A stretch of 64,000 nucleotides of DNA, taken from positions 112,987 to 176,986 of the forward strand of contig MGJB01000006.1 in the NCBI GenBank assembly GCA_001794055.1. The letters are read 5' to 3'. Origin of the DNA: Candidatus Yanofskybacteria bacterium RIFCSPHIGHO2_01_FULL_41_26. Lineage in GTDB: Bacteria > Patescibacteria > Paceibacteria > 2-02-FULL-40-12 > GWA2-44-9. The notes beneath the pieces are model-generated. The model worked only from the letters and a program-made list of their open reading frames with translations. It did no database searches and had not been told where the DNA came from. Every line of letters starts with the position of its first letter. Positions within the stretch are counted from its first letter, which is position 1. Positions 17,122 through 24,036 of this stretch are shown here, one piece after another. The position numbers were made by a program, and so were the translations under genes.

Positions 17122-18135
17122 TCAAAAAAAATTATTGAAGAGTCCTTTCGCTTTATCCCAAAATTCCGGATGGCCGTTTTGTTTCATCCAATACCACCAT
17201 TCGGCGCCCCAAAGATAAAAAGTATCAAACCCGGTCTTTGAAGAGAAGCTTATCATCTCACCAAACTTGTCTATTCCCATTCTCTGTAACTGGATATCAA
17301 TGGGCGTATCGATTATTGGCTGAAGCAACCATGGTTCGGCAGAAAGCTCGATAACCATTGATGGTTTTGTTCCATAAATCAAACGAGTTAAAGAGTGTTT
17401 AATTCTGAAAAAAGCTGGCGTTATCGGATACCGAAGAGGACCGATGGCATTTCTCCACCACACATAAAGATATATGCTAGTCCCAAACACATCGCCTTTT
17501 CTATATGCTTGATACCAAGTTCCAAATTCACCACTATCAGTAAGTATCACTGGATGAACGGGGTCCAACCGATGAACCAAAGCAATTTCTTCATCCAAAA
17601 TTTCTGAAGCTTTCTCATTATGCTGTTCGCAAGAAGACCGGCTGAAAAATCTTAGAAAAATCTCGTTTTCAACTTGCCAATACCGCAAAGCTGGCGAATT
17701 TTTATACCTATTTACAACCTTTTCAATATATTTTACGAGCTCTTGTTTGTGTTGATCATGAGACAAAGGAACAACCCAATCTGGAGTATGGCACTCCGGC
17801 CAGCCGGGAAGCCGATGGCCAACAGCAATTATTACCGAAGCATTCCTCTTTTCAGCCTCTTGCACCTGAAAATCAAGTTCAGAAAAATTGTAAATACCCT
17901 CTTTCGGTTCAGTAAGAGGCCAATGGGCAACGAGTCGCAGATTTCTTACTTTTAAATCATCGAGAACAGCCAAATATGTTTTCTTCCAGTCAAGTTTTAA
18001 CTCATTAGAATGAAAAACACTAAAAGAGACCCCGTATACAAAATTTTTTTCAGGAGACATGTCCCATGATAAAATCCAAAGAAAACTTAAAGCAGCAATA
18101 AAAACCCAAAGAATTATATTTTTTTTGTTGATCAT
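17122..18135 (-). CDS. Membrane-anchored clan GH-A glycoside hydrolase
   Basis: 337 residues. An N-terminal helix (6-24) anchors a TIM-barrel-like domain. The WQVENEIF strand carries the Asn-Glu pair (N157, E158) expected for the acid/base of clan GH-A enzymes, and VIELSAEPW holds E267, the likely nucleophile. RLVAHWPLTEPKEGIYNF resembles the beta-2/beta-3 region of GH5/GH42-type proteins. It probably trims beta-linked polysaccharide outside the membrane. Its start overlaps the upstream EamA gene by 4 nt, indicating an operon. Confidence 0.78.
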   Translation of the reverse strand: MINKKNIILWVFIAALSFLWILSWDMSPEKNFVYGVSFSVFHSNELKLDWKKTYLAVLDDLKVRNLRLVAHWPLTEPKEGIYNFSELDFQVQEAEKRNASVIIAVGHRLPGWPECHTPDWVVPLSHDQHKQELVKYIEKVVNRYKNSPALRYWQVENEIFLRFFSRSSCEQHNEKASEILDEEIALVHRLDPVHPVILTDSGEFGTWYQAYRKGDVFGTSIYLYVWWRNAIGPLRYPITPAFFRIKHSLTRLIYGTKPSMVIELSAEPWLLQPIIDTPIDIQLQRMGIDKFGEMISFSSKTGFDTFYLWGAEWWYWMKQNGHPEFWDKAKGLFNNFF

Positions 18136-19001
18136 CTGAATAACATCAAAAAACCAACGCCAATGAAAGATATTCCAAGAAGCTTTTTGATGAGTATTTT
18201 TCTGGTAATATTTTCGGCCACATCAGGAAATATCTTTCCGAAAATAAGGGCCAGAATAAATACAAAAGAAAACTGTACGCCCAAAAGAGCATTCACCAAT
18301 GAAACATTGCCGAGTTGAATAGCGTAGTAAAGGGTCAAGAAACCAACCCCCGCGATAATCTTATTTAAAATAAACAGAAAAAGGGAGGACTGTGGAGCAT
18401 TTTTCAAGGAATTTGAAATTTCCCCCCTTGCTCGCGGAAAAACAAGCATAAACAGAGACGAACCGACAAAACCTATCCGTGTCCAAAAAATACCATTAAC
18501 AAAATCGGAATAATTAAACGTCCACTTGAGAAGAACCAACGAAAGGCCGAAAAATAAACCTGCCAAAATTGAATATCTGAAAATGTCCCGCCTGATCATG
18601 CCAAGAAACAAGATTCCTAAAACCAAAAACACAAAAGCCAATCCATTATTTGTTCCTAGTTTTTCTTTTAAAATAAAGACTGATAAAACATAAGTAAAAA
18701 TCGCGCTTAAAGTAGCAACATTGATAGATGCCACCGACACATCGCTTAATTTTATAGATTTATAAAGAAAGAAAAGAGCAATAAAAAAAGCTGTTCCCGA
18801 TACGAACGAAATAAAAAAATATTGAACACCAAGCCAGGCCACTCCAAATGGAATTAAAACCACGGCAAGAATGCTCAAGATAGAAACTCCGAATGCATAA
18901 GCAAACGGACGAGGGAGAGAAGAGGAGAGGAGATGCTTGTCGATTACGAAAGCAATTGCATTTACAAAATAAGCTGTTAAGGCGAGATAAATCCAAAGCA
19001 T
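18132..19001 (-). CDS. EamA/DMT-family membrane transporter
   Basis: 289 residues, about ten hydrophobic helices arranged as two five-helix halves, the drug/metabolite transporter fold (second half begins near FRYSILAGLFFGLSLVLLKW). The substrate cannot be deduced. It is coupled to the glycosidase downstream (ATGA overlap), and sits downstream of a 269-bp inverted-repeat element that separates it from the beta-glucosidase gene. Confidence 0.82.
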   Translation of the reverse strand: MLWIYLALTAYFVNAIAFVIDKHLLSSSLPRPFAYAFGVSILSILAVVLIPFGVAWLGVQYFFISFVSGTAFFIALFFLYKSIKLSDVSVASINVATLSAIFTYVLSVFILKEKLGTNNGLAFVFLVLGILFLGMIRRDIFRYSILAGLFFGLSLVLLKWTFNYSDFVNGIFWTRIGFVGSSLFMLVFPRARGEISNSLKNAPQSSLFLFILNKIIAGVGFLTLYYAIQLGNVSLVNALLGVQFSFVFILALIFGKIFPDVAENITRKILIKKLLGISFIGVGFLMLFR

Positions 19002-19041
19002 GAAAATATTACTAATCTAAAATTATTAATTTATTATCTTG

Positions 19042-19310
19042 GAGCTAACGCTATGGATATTTCTCAGTCGCGATACCGGCAAATTGCGAGTGGCACAAGA
19101 AGCAACAACGAAGGTGTACTCATTGTACTCCGAGGAGGAGCGACGCAGTGTCCACTCGCAATTTGCCTTATCCCTCCTGGTTCTAGCTATTTTGTCCTAT
19201 CGCTGCGTTACTTCTCGTCGCTGTAGTACCAACTACAACTTCCTTGAAGTGCCTGGCGCTAAGACAAAATAGCTAAGAACGCGACTGAGAAATATCCATA
19301 GCATTAGCTC
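19042..19310. mobile_element. 269-bp double-hairpin inverted-repeat element, copy A (family 1)
   Basis: Terminal inverted repeats of 31 nt (19042-19072 and 19280-19310, one mismatch) enclose two inner stems: 19078-19093 with 19152-19167, and 19185-19196 with 19263-19274. Each inner stem has a small apical hairpin (GTAC/GTAC at 19116-19128; TGTAGT/ACTACA at 19222-19237). Conserved words sit at offsets 66 (ACGAAG), 89 (CGAGGAGGAG), 164 (CGTTACT) and 180 (TGTAG), matching copy B at 43637-43905. No protein is encoded; the open frame across it is a by-product. Its right arm codes for the last residues of the beta-glucosidase. Mobility is inferred from copy number and position. Confidence 0.8.
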
Positions 19311-20496
19311 TACATATTTTAGCATATTCAAAAGCCGAAGGACGAATTTTTCTGGCAAATGTCGCATAATCAATCTCAACTAATCCGAAACGCGGTCTAA
19401 AACCATATGCCCACTCGAAATTATCCAAAAGCGACCAGTATAAGTACCCTCGGATATCAACGCCGTCATGAATGGCCTGCCAAACCCATTTTAGATGTTC
19501 TTTTATAAATTTTCCACGCCGTTCGTCCTTGCTATCAGCAACTCCATTCTCGGTGATAAAAATAGGTTTTTTATACTTTTTAAGCTCCATGAGACGATGG
19601 TAAATACCTTTGGGATAGACGTCCCAATTCATTTCTGAGACAAAATCGACCCGCCGCAGTTCACGGGTGCCCGGCAAGCGCACGGTCGTATAGTAATTTA
19701 AACCTATAAAATCCTGGTAGGGAAGAGTCTTATTCCAAAAGTATAAATTTACGAACTGATCCAAAAACTTTACTATTCCCTTGAACACCGGATGACTCAT
19801 AATGTGTAAATTATTTTCAACTCCCCCAACGAGTGGTTCTATATTGTGCGACGTTGAATCATACAATCCTTGGTTTTTCGGTGAAACATCATAAACCCTC
19901 TTTATTTCCTGATAGGCGAGTGTATGCGACCGAACTATATTATTCCGAACCTTGATTGCTTTGAAAATATTATGTTTTTGCGGCGGCCATTGTCCTTTTA
20001 AATATGAGCCTCCGGCGTATATCCAAGGCTCATTAAAAGTTATCCACAGCCCTACTCTATCTTTTAAATTATCCACAACATACTTTACATATCTTGTAAA
20101 TATTGTCGGACTATCAATGTTTAGGAATCCTCCTTTTTCGGCGAACCAGACGGGGTTAGTGAAATGCCAGAGAGTTATCATCGGCTCAATCCCCCTCTCC
20201 TTCAAGGCCTTGACGACATTGACATAGTGATGCATAGCTTCATGGTCAAATATCCCCTCCTTCGGTTCTATGCGGGACCACTCAATAGAGAAGCGGTGAA
20301 TATTTTGATTTAAACTCTTAGCAATATCAAAATCTTCCTCGTAACGGTTGTAACTATCGCAGGCCTTTCCTGAACGAAATTCGGGCGGACGAGATTTCTC
20401 CCATTCGGACCAGTCATTGTAATTGTCTCCTTCTATCTGGTGGGCCGATGTGGTGCTCCCCCACTTGAATCCTTCAGGGAATTGCATGTAAGACAT
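19273..20496 (-). CDS. Family GH1 beta-glucosidase/beta-galactosidase
   Basis: 407 residues. The GH1 signature is complete: N-terminal FPEGFKWGSTTSAHQIEG, acid/base E156 in TFNEP, nucleophile E316 in ITENG, and LYWSLLDNFEWAYGF near the C terminus. It is cytoplasmic, hydrolyses beta-linked di- and oligosaccharides, and is slightly shorter than the usual 440-460 residues. The last residues (AMDISQSRS) are encoded by the terminal arm of the inverted-repeat element at 19042-19310, so the native C terminus was replaced or extended. It contains two dispersed TTATCCACA 9-mers (20040-20048 and 20069-20077). Confidence 0.93.
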   Translation of the reverse strand: MSYMQFPEGFKWGSTTSAHQIEGDNYNDWSEWEKSRPPEFRSGKACDSYNRYEEDFDIAKSLNQNIHRFSIEWSRIEPKEGIFDHEAMHHYVNVVKALKERGIEPMITLWHFTNPVWFAEKGGFLNIDSPTIFTRYVKYVVDNLKDRVGLWITFNEPWIYAGGSYLKGQWPPQKHNIFKAIKVRNNIVRSHTLAYQEIKRVYDVSPKNQGLYDSTSHNIEPLVGGVENNLHIMSHPVFKGIVKFLDQFVNLYFWNKTLPYQDFIGLNYYTTVRLPGTRELRRVDFVSEMNWDVYPKGIYHRLMELKKYKKPIFITENGVADSKDERRGKFIKEHLKWVWQAIHDGVDIRGYLYWSLLDNFEWAYGFRPRFGLVEIDYATFARKIRPSAFEYAKICRANAMDISQSRS

Positions 20497-20572
20497 GCTT
20501 TAATTCTAACCTTAAAAAACCCTTCGGCAAAGCACTTCGGCTGTGAGCTCAGTGTCGAACAGCTCAAGGTAA

Positions 20573-20596
20573 ACAAAAAACGGGTATTGCCCCGTT
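20573..20596 (-). terminator. Intrinsic terminator after the HELGH peptidase gene
   Basis: AACGGG/CCCGTT stem (20579-20584 with 20591-20596) followed on the minus strand by six T. It overlaps the stop codon of the gene ending at 20595. Confidence 0.75.
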
Positions 20597-21161
20597 AATT
20601 TACTTTCACAACAGCAAGCCTGACCCTTCTTTCATTCTTATCCCAAACTAATCTTTTTATTACCGAAGAAAGCTCTTCTACGCTCGAAAACTTTAAAACA
20701 AAAATGTCAGTTTCAATATCCCTTATCAGGCCCCCCGTCCTAATAAAAGAATGGGTGTCAGAATTTGGATTATCCAAATGGCCTAAAACATAATGCCCAA
20801 GCTCGTGAGCCAAATATGCGCGCTTTTGCCTATTATCAAAACTGATAATATTTGGCGGAAGAAAAAGTTGAAGAGTTTTACCGTTGTCCTTATACTTTAT
20901 CCCTGTATCAGAATATTCTGACAGCCTTATGTTTAACTCTATTAACGGCAACTTTCTACCATACTCCTTCTCTATGTCCACGACTAGCTGTTCAGAAACC
21001 ATCTTAACTTGCACAAAATCTTTCTGATAAAACTCCTCGATTGCTTCTTTGAGCCCCAAAAATGAAAGTGATAAGTAGATATTAAAAGTAAAAGATCCGG
21101 CTAGAAATAATCCGACAACAAAGTAAGGAATTTTGACCATTCTCTTCGTCAAATTTCTCAA
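20595..21161 (-). CDS. Membrane-anchored zinc metallopeptidase-like protein (HELGH)
   Basis: 188 residues. One hydrophobic segment (about 12-32) is followed by a soluble domain containing AYLAHELGHYVLGH, the HExxH zinc site with a further His three residues on, as in ImmA/IrrE- and M48-like peptidases. The charged C-terminal part (RDIETDIFVLKF) could supply the third, acidic ligand. It may degrade or process a regulator or membrane protein. It has its own terminator, so it seems to end a transcription unit. Confidence 0.75.
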   Translation of the reverse strand: MRNLTKRMVKIPYFVVGLFLAGSFTFNIYLSLSFLGLKEAIEEFYQKDFVQVKMVSEQLVVDIEKEYGRKLPLIELNIRLSEYSDTGIKYKDNGKTLQLFLPPNIISFDNRQKRAYLAHELGHYVLGHLDNPNSDTHSFIRTGGLIRDIETDIFVLKFSSVEELSSVIKRLVWDKNERRVRLAVVKVN

Positions 21162-21225
21162 TTGAGATCCCTTCCTTGTAAATCAAAATCTACCCCAATA
21201 ATAAGCCTTTTCACAAAAATAGCAA

Positions 21226-21765
21226 TCACCTGCTAGATGCTTGAACGGCTAAGAGCTCCACTTCAAAAACAAGAGTTGAATTTGGAGGAATTAATCCGTT
21301 GCCCACATTTTGAGAGCCATAGCCAAGCGAAGGAGGGACTATCAGTTTTCTATTGCCTCCAATTTTCATACCGGGAATACCAATATCCCAGCCCTTGATT
21401 AACTGGCCAACTCCGATTTGAAAGGTCGCCGGTCCGCCGTGTTTTGCAGATGCATCAAAGACGGTACCATTTTCCAAAGAACCGATATAATTCACGGTTA
21501 TGGTATCCCCCGCCTTGGCCTCAGAACCGGTACCAACTTTCAAATCTTGAATTTGTAATCCATTTTCCATTTGTATAATTTTATTGTTTTCAGGTGGTAT
21601 TGGTGTCGGAGTCGGCGACGGACTGACGCTTGTTATAGGGCTTGGACTAGCCGTAGTGTTTTGATCAACCTGAATGTTATTTATTTTTCTATAAAAAATG
21701 AATGCAACAATACCGAACAAGATGACAACAATCGTGATAGCAAAAATAGATTTGGTCATTAACAA
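21226..21765 (-). CDS. Anchored FKBP-type peptidyl-prolyl cis-trans isomerase
   Basis: 179 residues. An N-terminal helix (5-25) and a Ser/Pro/Thr linker (40-60) precede a full FKBP domain (about 68-175). Motifs include VGTGSEAKAGDTITVNY, the GTVFDAS loop, GQLIKGWDIG and the LIPPNSTLVFEVEL ending. Together these give the hydrophobic pocket that isomerises Xaa-Pro bonds. The anchor puts it outside the membrane, where it probably assists folding of secreted proteins. Two starts (21765, 21759) are possible. It follows the DUF5671 gene by 6 nt, so is likely cotranscribed. Confidence 0.92.
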   Translation of the reverse strand: MLMTKSIFAITIVVILFGIVAFIFYRKINNIQVDQNTTASPSPITSVSPSPTPTPIPPENNKIIQMENGLQIQDLKVGTGSEAKAGDTITVNYIGSLENGTVFDASAKHGGPATFQIGVGQLIKGWDIGIPGMKIGGNRKLIVPPSLGYGSQNVGNGLIPPNSTLVFEVELLAVQASSR

Positions 21766-21771
21766 ATGATA

Positions 21772-22737
21772 TCAAAGTGGCCTGGGTTTTTCAATTTTGA
21801 GTAAATCCGGATCGATGGTGCGCTGAAAACACGTCCTTTCAGCATTATATTTCCAGGTTTGCATCTCGCCCCCCGAATACGGATACATCATAGGGACGGC
21901 TTTTGGGCTGGCAGTATTTATATCCGAACTTGATGTTTCAAATGTCGCGCAAAGTTCAAATTTCAAACTACCCAGAGTTTTGTATTCATAAGCCACACCC
22001 GTTTTGGGATCTCTCGGAATCACTATGCCCAAAATATCATTGGCCATCTCATCTAAATTCTTGGGCAATTCATTTTTCTTCTGCCAATAATTAACAATCT
22101 GGCCTTGCAAAGAAGAAAGGTCCTGGACCCGTCTTTCGTCAAACCTTACTGTTCTTTGATTCTGGGGCGAACCGGCCACAAAGAAACCAAACACTATCGC
22201 AAGCACAACAATAGCAACTACAATCCATGTATAAATCTTCATTCCATCAAATCTTTTCTTAGGTTTGGTTTTTAATTCACGCAGTTCAAAATAATAATGA
22301 GAAAACACAGAACCAGCTACGAAGAAAATGGTCAAGACCTTAAGAACAAATCTAGCCGTCAACTCACCTTCCAAAAAAGTATTGATCAAGGCAACCAAGT
22401 CCCCTATTATCACCAAGGCGGCCGCAAAAACCGTCAAATACAAAAGCCATCTTCTTATCTTCAATTCGCGCTTTTCCGGATTTTCCTCAATATCTTTTTT
22501 CAAAAACCTTGAAACCCAGATATATAAGGGGAAAATAACTATCAAGGTTGCTAAAGATTGCCGAATTGATCCGTAATAGTTTGATGGCGAAAAGTAATAG
22601 TCATTTAAAAGATCGGGAAAATAGACATTAATGTACTGAAAAACTAATATCCCAAAACTGATAGCACTGGCTATCAAAGTAATTATTGACAACAGATACA
22701 GAAAGACGTCGCGAGGCAAATTTTTGTTTATATCCAT
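21772..22737 (-). CDS. DUF5671 membrane protein
   Basis: 321 residues. Residues 8-150 contain four hydrophobic helices with the DUF5671 pattern (RDVFLYLLSIITLIASAISF; then FPLYIWVSRFLKKDI; then GELTARFVLKVLTIFFVAG), a family widespread in CPR genomes with no known function. A fifth helix follows at about 175-195, then a soluble tail with cysteine pairs (ELCATF, ERTCFQ) and a pilin-like core (QGQIVNYWQKKNELPKNLDE). It lies in a run with the FKBP isomerase and the tRNA-binding gene. Confidence 0.85.
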   Translation of the reverse strand: MDINKNLPRDVFLYLLSIITLIASAISFGILVFQYINVYFPDLLNDYYFSPSNYYGSIRQSLATLIVIFPLYIWVSRFLKKDIEENPEKRELKIRRWLLYLTVFAAALVIIGDLVALINTFLEGELTARFVLKVLTIFFVAGSVFSHYYFELRELKTKPKKRFDGMKIYTWIVVAIVVLAIVFGFFVAGSPQNQRTVRFDERRVQDLSSLQGQIVNYWQKKNELPKNLDEMANDILGIVIPRDPKTGVAYEYKTLGSLKFELCATFETSSSDINTASPKAVPMMYPYSGGEMQTWKYNAERTCFQRTIDPDLLKIEKPRPL

Positions 22738-22746
22738 AATATAATT

Positions 22747-23088
22747 TTATCTTAATTCTGTGCCAAGAGCAACCTCTTTTTCGGGTATAATTAAGATTGG
22801 GCCAGTTTTACTGTTAGCGGCCAGAACCATGCCTTGACTTTCCAGACCCATCAAAGATCGGGGTTCAAGGTTGGCAACAATAACAATTTGTTTGCCGATT
22901 AAATCTTCAGGATTATAGGCCTTTCCGATTCCGGCAATTACCTGCCTGCCGGCAGGTAGGTTTGCCTTTTCTTCTGGACCTAAGTCGAGTATTAATCTGA
23001 GTAACTTTTCCGAACCATCAACACTCTCGGCTGAAACAACTTTTGCCACTTTCAACTCAACTTTTTTGAATTCATCAATAGTTATCAT
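22747..23088 (-). CDS. MetRS C-terminal-like tRNA-binding domain protein
   Basis: 113 residues forming one OB-fold of the EMAP-II/CsaA/MetG-C type: FKKVELKVAKVVSAE, LILDLG, IAGIGKAYNPEDLIGK, VIVANLEPRSLMGLESQGM and a C-terminal strand. It binds tRNA non-specifically, either as a free-standing partner of MetRS or as a chaperone-like CsaA relative. A palindrome (22940-22961) inserts NLPAGRQ between the second and third strands in frame, a CPR-type palindromic insertion in a surface loop. Confidence 0.85.
   Translation of the reverse strand: MITIDEFKKVELKVAKVVSAESVDGSEKLLRLILDLGPEEKANLPAGRQVIAGIGKAYNPEDLIGKQIVIVANLEPRSLMGLESQGMVLAANSKTGPILIIPEKEVALGTELR
22940..22961. repeat. Palindromic insertion encoding LPAGRQ
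   Basis: 22-nt near-perfect palindrome centred on CCTGCCGGCAGG, one mismatch in the outer arms, read in frame inside the tRNA-binding gene. A perfect relative lies at 50604-50629. Confidence 0.85.
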
Positions 23089-23101
23089 ACTTTATGGTAG
23101 T

Positions 23102-23220
23102 TTACAAAAAGTGATGATTGTGGCTAAGAAGAACGTTCGGAGGCTACCCCGGGCCGAGATAGAGCAAAAACCCAGCAGAGTTTTATGTGTTCTTCGCGAC
23201 ACGATCATCACTTTTTGTAA
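23102..23220. mobile_element. 119-bp inverted-repeat element, copy C (family 2)
   Basis: Arms of 21 nt (23102-23122 and 23200-23220, one mismatch) enclose a core with AAGAAGAACGTTCGG, GATAGAGCAAAAA and CAGCAGAGTTTTATG. The same core occurs inverted at 63361-63474 and in part at 60005-60044. The right arm and core encode the last residues and the stop codon of the dCMP deaminase. No protein of its own. Confidence 0.75.
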
Positions 23221-23686
23221 GTCCTGCTTTTTTGAATTCTGTTAATTTAACTCCAGTCTTTTTGGACAAAGTAAGGACGGCTTTAGATGCCTCATAGCGA
23301 GACATATAAAAATTACCGTAAACAACCTCTTTTATTCCTGCATTGACCATCACTTTAAAACAATCATAGCAAGGTGAAATAGTCAGATAAATTGAGGCGC
23401 CTTCAATAGGAGTTCCATTCTTGGCCGCTTGGGCTATAGCATTAGCTTCAGCGTGAGCCGTTCTGATGCAATGTCCGTCAATAATTTCATGGCCGATATC
23501 ATCACAGTGGGCCAAACCTCGGGGGGCACCATTATATCCGGTCGACAAAATTACTTTATTCTTAGCAATCACAGCTCCGACATGAGCGCGGTCGCAAGTT
23601 GAACGCTTCGCAACCACTTTTGCTATTTCAAGAAAATACTCATCCCAAGACGGTCTTTTGTTGAGTTTCGATTTCGGCTTTGGCAT
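23183..23686 (-). CDS. Deoxycytidylate (dCMP) deaminase family protein (ComEB-like)
   Basis: 167 residues. The zinc cytidine-deaminase site is complete: H78-A-E80 and PCYDC with C106 and C109, plus the STGYNGAPRG substrate loop. It converts dCMP to dUMP for dTMP synthesis. The last residues (KSDDRVAKNT) are encoded by the element at 23102-23220, so the tail is probably not ancestral. The catalytic domain is intact, and loss of function is not expected. Confidence 0.92.
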   Translation of the reverse strand: MPKPKSKLNKRPSWDEYFLEIAKVVAKRSTCDRAHVGAVIAKNKVILSTGYNGAPRGLAHCDDIGHEIIDGHCIRTAHAEANAIAQAAKNGTPIEGASIYLTISPCYDCFKVMVNAGIKEVVYGNFYMSRYEASKAVLTLSKKTGVKLTEFKKAGLTKSDDRVAKNT

Positions 23687-23722
23687 GTTTTTAGATTAAC
23701 AAATATTTTTTATTAAAACAAA

Positions 23723-23749
23723 GAGCCGAGTCTCACTCAAGCTCGGCTC
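23723..23749 (-). terminator. Intrinsic terminator after the tRNA-Trp-like gene
   Basis: GAGCCGAG/CTCGGCTC stem (23723-23730 with 23742-23749), followed on the minus strand by TTTGTTTT. The stem overlaps the 7-codon minigene at 23737-23760. Confidence 0.8.
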
Positions 23750-23760
23750 GAATTCTTCAT
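23737..23760 (-). CDS. Seven-codon minigene (MKNSSRA) with strong Shine-Dalgarno
   Basis: ATG AAG AAT TCG AGC CGA GCT TGA, preceded by AAAAGGAGAGGAA. It sits between the tRNA-Trp-like sequence and the terminator, and its last codons lie in the terminator stem. That layout suits a leader peptide or a ribosome-loading site, but it may be incidental. Function unknown. Confidence 0.3.
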   Translation of the reverse strand: MKNSSRA

Positions 23761-23784
23761 TTCCTCTCCTTTTAAGTCTGAAGT

Positions 23785-23861
23785 TGGCGGGCCATGAAGG
23801 ATTTTTACCTTCACCTTTCGGTTTTGGAGACCGATCGCTCTGTCTTTTAAGCTACTGACCC
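23785..23861 (-). tRNA. tRNA-Trp (CCA anticodon) with non-canonical D and T loops
   Basis: 77 nt. The acceptor has GGGTCAG facing ATGGCCC (last pair mismatched), with discriminator G and an encoded CCA. The anticodon arm TCGGT-CTCCAAA-ACCGA reads CCA (Trp). The D stem is GCTT/GAGC with loop AAAAGACA, and the T stem is GAAGG/CCTTC with loop TAAAAAT. The D loop keeps G18 but not G19; the T loop keeps T54 and A58 but lacks Psi55 and C56. So the usual elbow contacts are missing, and there is one extra base between the D and anticodon stems. Identity is clear from the anticodon; functionality is uncertain. Confidence 0.65.
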
Positions 23862-24006
23862 AAAATTGTGAAAAAACGAGGGAGGGAATCCGTGGGCGCT
23901 CCGCACACCTCCGGGGAGCATGCCCCAAAGGTGCGTATTACTCTCGGATTTTCCACAATTCCCTCCCACCAAAATCCTGAGCTTAGTCTAAGGACTTTTG
24001 TGGGAG
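23862..24006 (-). other. Structured GC-rich spacer between the 106-residue gene and tRNA-Trp
   Basis: About 145 bp with nested complementarities: GGGAGGGAAT with ATTCCCTCCC, GGGG/CCCC around AGCAT, and a CCCACCAAAATCCT arm with AGGACTTTTGTGGG. No coding sequence is convincing. Possibly a processed leader or spacer RNA. Confidence 0.4.
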
Positions 24007-24027
24007 ACCGAGCACATTGTGCTCGGT
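24007..24027 (-). terminator. Hairpin after the 106-residue gene
   Basis: ACCGAGCACATTGTGCTCGGT, a perfect 10-bp stem 10 nt after the stop codon. No T-run follows, so it may be a processing or stability hairpin rather than a full terminator. Confidence 0.45.
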
Positions 24028-24036
24028 CGGATGACG

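Noticed and set aside
19039..19272. A 77-codon plus-strand open frame across element A
   Set aside because: It follows the inverted-repeat structure, with no ribosome site and no domain; the frame is not kept in copy B.
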